Below, one piece after another: positions 60,676-64,000 of a stretch of 64,000 bases of DNA; within the stretch, counting starts at the first letter, position 1; every line of letters starts with the position of its first letter. The notes under the pieces were generated by a model. That model made no database searches. It was not told where the DNA came from and saw nothing but the letters and a program-made list of their open reading frames with translations. Source of the stretch: Flectonema sp. DT1601 (lineage: Eukaryota > Euglenozoa > Diplonemea > Diplonemida > Diplonemidae); contig OZ025784.1 of NCBI GenBank assembly GCA_964019425.1, positions 1,116,001 to 1,180,000 on the forward strand, given 5' to 3'. A program made the translations under genes and the position numbers.

Positions 60676-62103
60676 CTACTGCGACACACATGTCTCGAGC
60701 GAGTTGAAACCGATCTGGCCGTTACCTTGGCACACACTGCCGGTAGGGCACTGTTCGCGCCTGTTGACCGGAGCACAAGATCCGCTCTCACAGAACTGGT
60801 AGCAAACATCTCCGACCGAGAGGACCGCCTGGCAGGTGCTCTCCGAGTTGAATCCAATCGCGCCGGTTGACTTGCACTCCGAACCTGACGGGCACTGCTC
60901 GCGCCTGCTCACAGGGACACAGTTGTTCCCTCCTTCGCAGAAGCGGTAGCAAACGTCTCCAACCGAAATCTCCTCCGAGCAGGTGTGGCGCGAGTTGAAT
61001 CCGATGGAACCGTCTCCCTTGCACACCGTTCCCGTTGGGCACTGGTCACGCTTGTTCACTGGTGCGCAGTCTCCGGCTTCACAGAACTGGTAGCAGACAT
61101 CTCCGACAGCCAAGACTTCCTGCTGACAAGTGTGGTGCGAGTTGAATCCGATGGAACCGTCTCCCTTGCACACCGTTCCCGTTGGGCACTGGTCACGCTT
61201 GTTCACTGGTGCGCAGTTTCCGGCTTCACAGAACTGGTAGCAGACATCTCCGACAGCCAAGACTTCCTGCTGACAAGTGTGGTGCGAGTTGAATCCGATG
61301 GAACCGTCTCCCTTGCACACCGTTCCCGTTGGGCACTGGTCACGCTTGTTCACTGGTGCGCAGTCTCCGGCTTCACAGAACTGGTAGCAGACATCTCCGA
61401 CTGAAAGTTCCTCCTCGTCCTCCTCCTCCTTCTTTGGTGCTACGCAGGTGTGGCGCGAGTTGAATCCGATGGAACCGTCTCCCTTGCACTCCGTTCCCGT
61501 TGGGCACTGGTCGCGCTTGTTCACCGGTGCGCAGTCTCCGGCCTCGCAGAACTGGTAGCAGACATCTCCGACCGAAAGAAGGGTTCCCTCACACGTCCAA
61601 TCCAACTCGAACCCGGTCCTCTTCACACTGTAGTCGGAAGTGAAGTGCACGAAGATTCCATCCTCACCCTCTACCACGGTGTTCGAAGGAACCTTGTTTC
61701 CCGAGTGCCACGACAACAGAGGTGACGCGACAGAGATCACCCCGCCGCTGACCGCGTGCGCGCTCACGAAGTCGTATCCGCTCTCCGTCTCGAAAGCCTT
61801 CCACTGCAACTCCGCACGCTTTCCCGGACACTTGAAGTAGAAGCACGCCTTCTCGTGGTTGCTGTACTTTCCGCTCCCCACCGGGTAGTCCAACGTTCCC
61901 GATGACGCCTCGAACACCTGCGCCGACCTGCACCCCGCCGGAAACGCGAACTTCTTCGCAACACAGGTTGCCGCTCCCTTCTCAACCACGCACACGCTCT
62001 TGTCAGCTGGGCAGTCAATGAGGTTGCAAGGGTTTTCCTGCGACAGCGCACCCGCCACCAGCATCCCTCCTACCATCAATTTCTTCATGGACATGGACAT
62101 CAT
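60676..62103 (-). CDS. Secreted CUB-like protein with six six-cysteine repeats, 475 aa (array copy 2)
   Basis: The translation is identical to copy 1, with the same acceptor-like site (62143-62144) and the same start choice at 62101-62103. Identity through the introns-free gene and its flanks implies very recent duplication, continuing homogenisation, or an assembly effect. Confidence 0.93.
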   Translation of the reverse strand: MMSMSMKKLMVGGMLVAGALSQENPCNLIDCPADKSVCVVEKGAATCVAKKFAFPAGCRSAQVFEASSGTLDYPVGSGKYSNHEKACFYFKCPGKRAELQWKAFETESGYDFVSAHAVSGGVISVASPLLSWHSGNKVPSNTVVEGEDGIFVHFTSDYSVKRTGFELDWTCEGTLLSVGDVCYQFCEAGDCAPVNKRDQCPTGTECKGDGSIGFNSRHTCVAPKKEEEDEEELSVGDVCYQFCEAGDCAPVNKRDQCPTGTVCKGDGSIGFNSHHTCQQEVLAVGDVCYQFCEAGNCAPVNKRDQCPTGTVCKGDGSIGFNSHHTCQQEVLAVGDVCYQFCEAGDCAPVNKRDQCPTGTVCKGDGSIGFNSRHTCSEEISVGDVCYRFCEGGNNCVPVSRREQCPSGSECKSTGAIGFNSESTCQAVLSVGDVCYQFCESGSCAPVNRREQCPTGSVCQGNGQIGFNSLETCVSQ

Positions 62104-62142
62104 TTCTTGTTTTTTTTTTTTTTCCTTTTTTTTTCTAATAAT

Positions 62143-62166
62143 CTGGAGGGAGAGCAAAAGAGAAGA
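62143..62166 (-). promoter_or_regulatory. Splice-acceptor-like site, array copy 2
   Basis: Exact repeat of the site at 59192-59215. Confidence 0.7.
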
Positions 62167-62490
62167 TTAGTCTACCGTTTCCACTATGTCAACGTCCGCT
62201 CACTCTTCAAAAACAACCTCATTCGAGTTCGCACACAACGCAATTCGAACCAACAAGTTGCAAAAAGAATGAAAAAAACAAAAAGAAAGAAAAAAACAAA
62301 AAGAATGAAACAAAGAAAAAAAGAGGAAGGGAATCGACCGATCGCTTTCTAGCCAGCAGAGAAAATGAGCTGGGCAAAAAAAGGGAGGAAACCGAAGGGC
62401 GCCTTCTTTTTTTTTTTTTTTTTTTTGTTGTTGTTTTTTTTATTCGGTAAAAAAAAGGTGTGTGCCCGCGCTTCCGGAAAACCGAACAAC

Positions 62491-64000
62491 AACAACCTTC
62501 CCACCAATGAATGATAATAGAAATCAAATATTATGAACGGGAGAAAGAAATTGAAAAAGAAAGGGAGAAAAAAAAAAACAAAAAAAAGAGAAAACACTCT
62601 TAAAATTTAAAAAGAACCCCCAAAAAAAAAGAAGAAGAAACCCAATTTCGGCTTTCTAACTGTTTTTTTTTTTTTGGTTTTCCCTTTTGGCAAAACTCCC
62701 TCGCACCCTCGCAAAGCAGATTTCGCGGGAAGGCTTCCCCGAATGTCTTTGTCGAAGCTGCAAGGGAGTGAAAGGACCAACATTTGCCGACGTGCGGCAA
62801 GGGAATCCTTCGTAAAGTAATTATTATGGTTTTTCTATTTATTTCGTTTCTGTTCAGCAACGGCTGCCAAACAACAAACAAACAAACAAACAAAGCAAGA
62901 GGGAGAGGGAGAGGAGAAAACAAAGCAGAGAAAAAACAGAGTGGCCGATGGGCTGTTGGGAAGAAGGGTGGCGAAAGAACACACACACATCCGCCAACAA
63001 CAACACCACCCGCCCCCCACTCTCTCTTTTTTCATTCCGTGCCTTGCTCCCAACCCCCCACCCCAAAAAGAAAAAAGAAAAGCGGGAACCAATCGGTCCC
63101 CCCCTTGTCTTTTTTAGCGCCCTGTGGGGCGTGTGATTTTTTTCAAAAAGAAAAAGAAGGGCAAAGCAAAAGAAAAAAGATTTTTTAAAACAAATAAAAA
63201 AAGCGCAGTAAAATGAAAGCACGTCGCGCCTCTCGTGTAGTTCGGTTCACGCAGCCTTTCTATTTTTCCCCGCGGGAGGAAAAAAGATTCCAGACAGCCG
63301 AAGCTGCCCGCTGCATGATGACGGGGAATAAACAAACACACACAGTAGACAGTAGACACACAAAAGAAAACTTTTCGACGGCGAAGGACGACGACGAGGA
63401 CGAGGACGAGGACGACGACGAGAAGGAAAAACGAATTGAAAACTCAGAAATTGAAAAAGCTGTGCGAATGGAAAGCAACAAAGGAGACAACAAAAAAGAA
63501 AGAAAAAAAACAGAGTCCGATTAGACTTTGCTTTCCCCAACTTACTAAATTATTGAAATTCACTCAAACAATATTTAAAAAGAGCGAAGAAACTACAAAA
63601 CGCAACCTACTACTAGGTAGGCCACTCTACTGCGACACACATGTCTCGAGCGAGTTGAAACCGATCTGGCCGTTACCTTGGCACACACTGCCGGTAGGGC
63701 ACTGTTCGCGCCTGTTGACCGGAGCACAAGATCCGCTCTCACAGAACTGGTAGCAAACATCTCCGACCGAGAGGACCGCCTGGCAGGTGCTCTCCGAGTT
63801 GAATCCAATCGCGCCGGTTGACTTGCACTCCGAACCTGACGGGCACTGCTCGCGCCTGCTCACAGGGACACAGTTGTTCCCTCCTTCGCAGAAGCGGTAG
63901 CAAACGTCTCCAACCGAAATCTCCTCCGAGCAGGTGTGGCGCGAGTTGAATCCGATGGAACCGTCTCCCTTGCACACCGTTCCCGTTGGGCACTGGTCAC
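62491..64000 (-). repeat. Tandem array unit 3, cut by the window end
   Basis: The first 1,510 bp of a third unit are present and match units 1 and 2. The array therefore continues past the window. Confidence 0.95.
63627..64000 (-). CDS. Array copy 3 of the CUB/six-cysteine-repeat protein, 3' part only
   Basis: The C-terminal portion (last two full repeats and part of the previous one) matches copies 1 and 2. The start lies beyond the window end. Confidence 0.9.
   Translation of the reverse strand, partial: DQCPTGTVCKGDGSIGFNSRHTCSEEISVGDVCYRFCEGGNNCVPVSRREQCPSGSECKSTGAIGFNSESTCQAVLSVGDVCYQFCESGSCAPVNRREQCPTGSVCQGNGQIGFNSLETCVSQ

Larger units (their letters stand above)
59540..62490 (-). repeat. 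Tandem array unit 2 (2,951 bp)
   Basis: This is the second full unit, offset by exactly 2,951 bp from unit 1. No difference was noticed in coding or spacer sequence. Confidence 0.95.

Overview
This window looks like nuclear DNA of a microbial eukaryote. It is rich in A+T and full of poly(A)/poly(T) runs, the longest a 45-nt T run near 39.7 kb. All 16 protein genes that I can defend lie on the minus strand, each as one uninterrupted reading frame. Just upstream of most start codons there is a pyrimidine-rich tract ending in AG, usually 8-60 nt from the ATG. Co-directional, intron-free genes with an acceptor-like AG before each start are the pattern of polycistronic transcription with spliced-leader trans-splicing. 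That points to Euglenozoa; the low gene density and long spacers would suit a diplonemid-like lineage better than a compact kinetoplastid. The taxonomic placement is inference: no spliced-leader RNA, rRNA or tRNA was found in the window.

Layout, in direction of transcription (right to left). 64.0-56.6 kb: a head-to-tail array of a 2,951-bp unit (two full copies and part of a third). Each unit encodes a secreted CUB-like protein with six six-cysteine repeats. 56.5-51.4 kb: a 1,720-residue type I surface protein with four related cysteine-rich ectodomain modules, a Ser/Gly/Asp stalk and one transmembrane helix. About 50.8 kb: a possible 45-residue microprotein. 49.5-48.2 kb: a retroelement remnant with the C-terminal part of a reverse transcriptase joined to a papain-like protease domain. 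47.7-41.3 kb: four closely spaced genes (sulfotransferase, SGNH/NXPE-like type II membrane protein, Tudor-like protein, FAD/NAD(P)-binding protein). 40.5 and 36.6 kb: two tiny paralogous genes. 36.4-24.5 kb: a gene desert holding several dispersed repeats. 24.3-1.7 kb: a CCCH/RRM/YTH-like RNA-binding protein, a leucine-rich-repeat protein with zinc-binding modules, a triple-GAF cyclic-nucleotide phosphodiesterase, a secreted CUB protein with a glucan-water-dikinase-like C-terminus, and a 2,137-residue secreted lectin/propeller-like protein.

The gene set leans toward the cell surface and secretory pathway (array protein, surface protein, CUB-dikinase, propeller protein, SGNH enzyme), with single genes for signalling (PDE), RNA binding and sulfation. 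The array protein and the dikinase share the same CUB-like domain, so they may act in the same extracellular or lumenal setting. The array genes are visibly more G+C-rich than the other genes, as expected for highly expressed genes.

The most unusual items are the uniform array, the secreted dikinase-like protein, the reverse transcriptase-protease fusion with candidate 3'-tail copies elsewhere, the tiny paralogous protein pair, the CCCH-RRM-YTH-like protein that seems to lack one cage tryptophan, the three-fold Cys/His module in the LRR protein, a short poly(A)-tailed repeat family with a datable insertion, and a 55-bp element shared by two otherwise different upstream regions.
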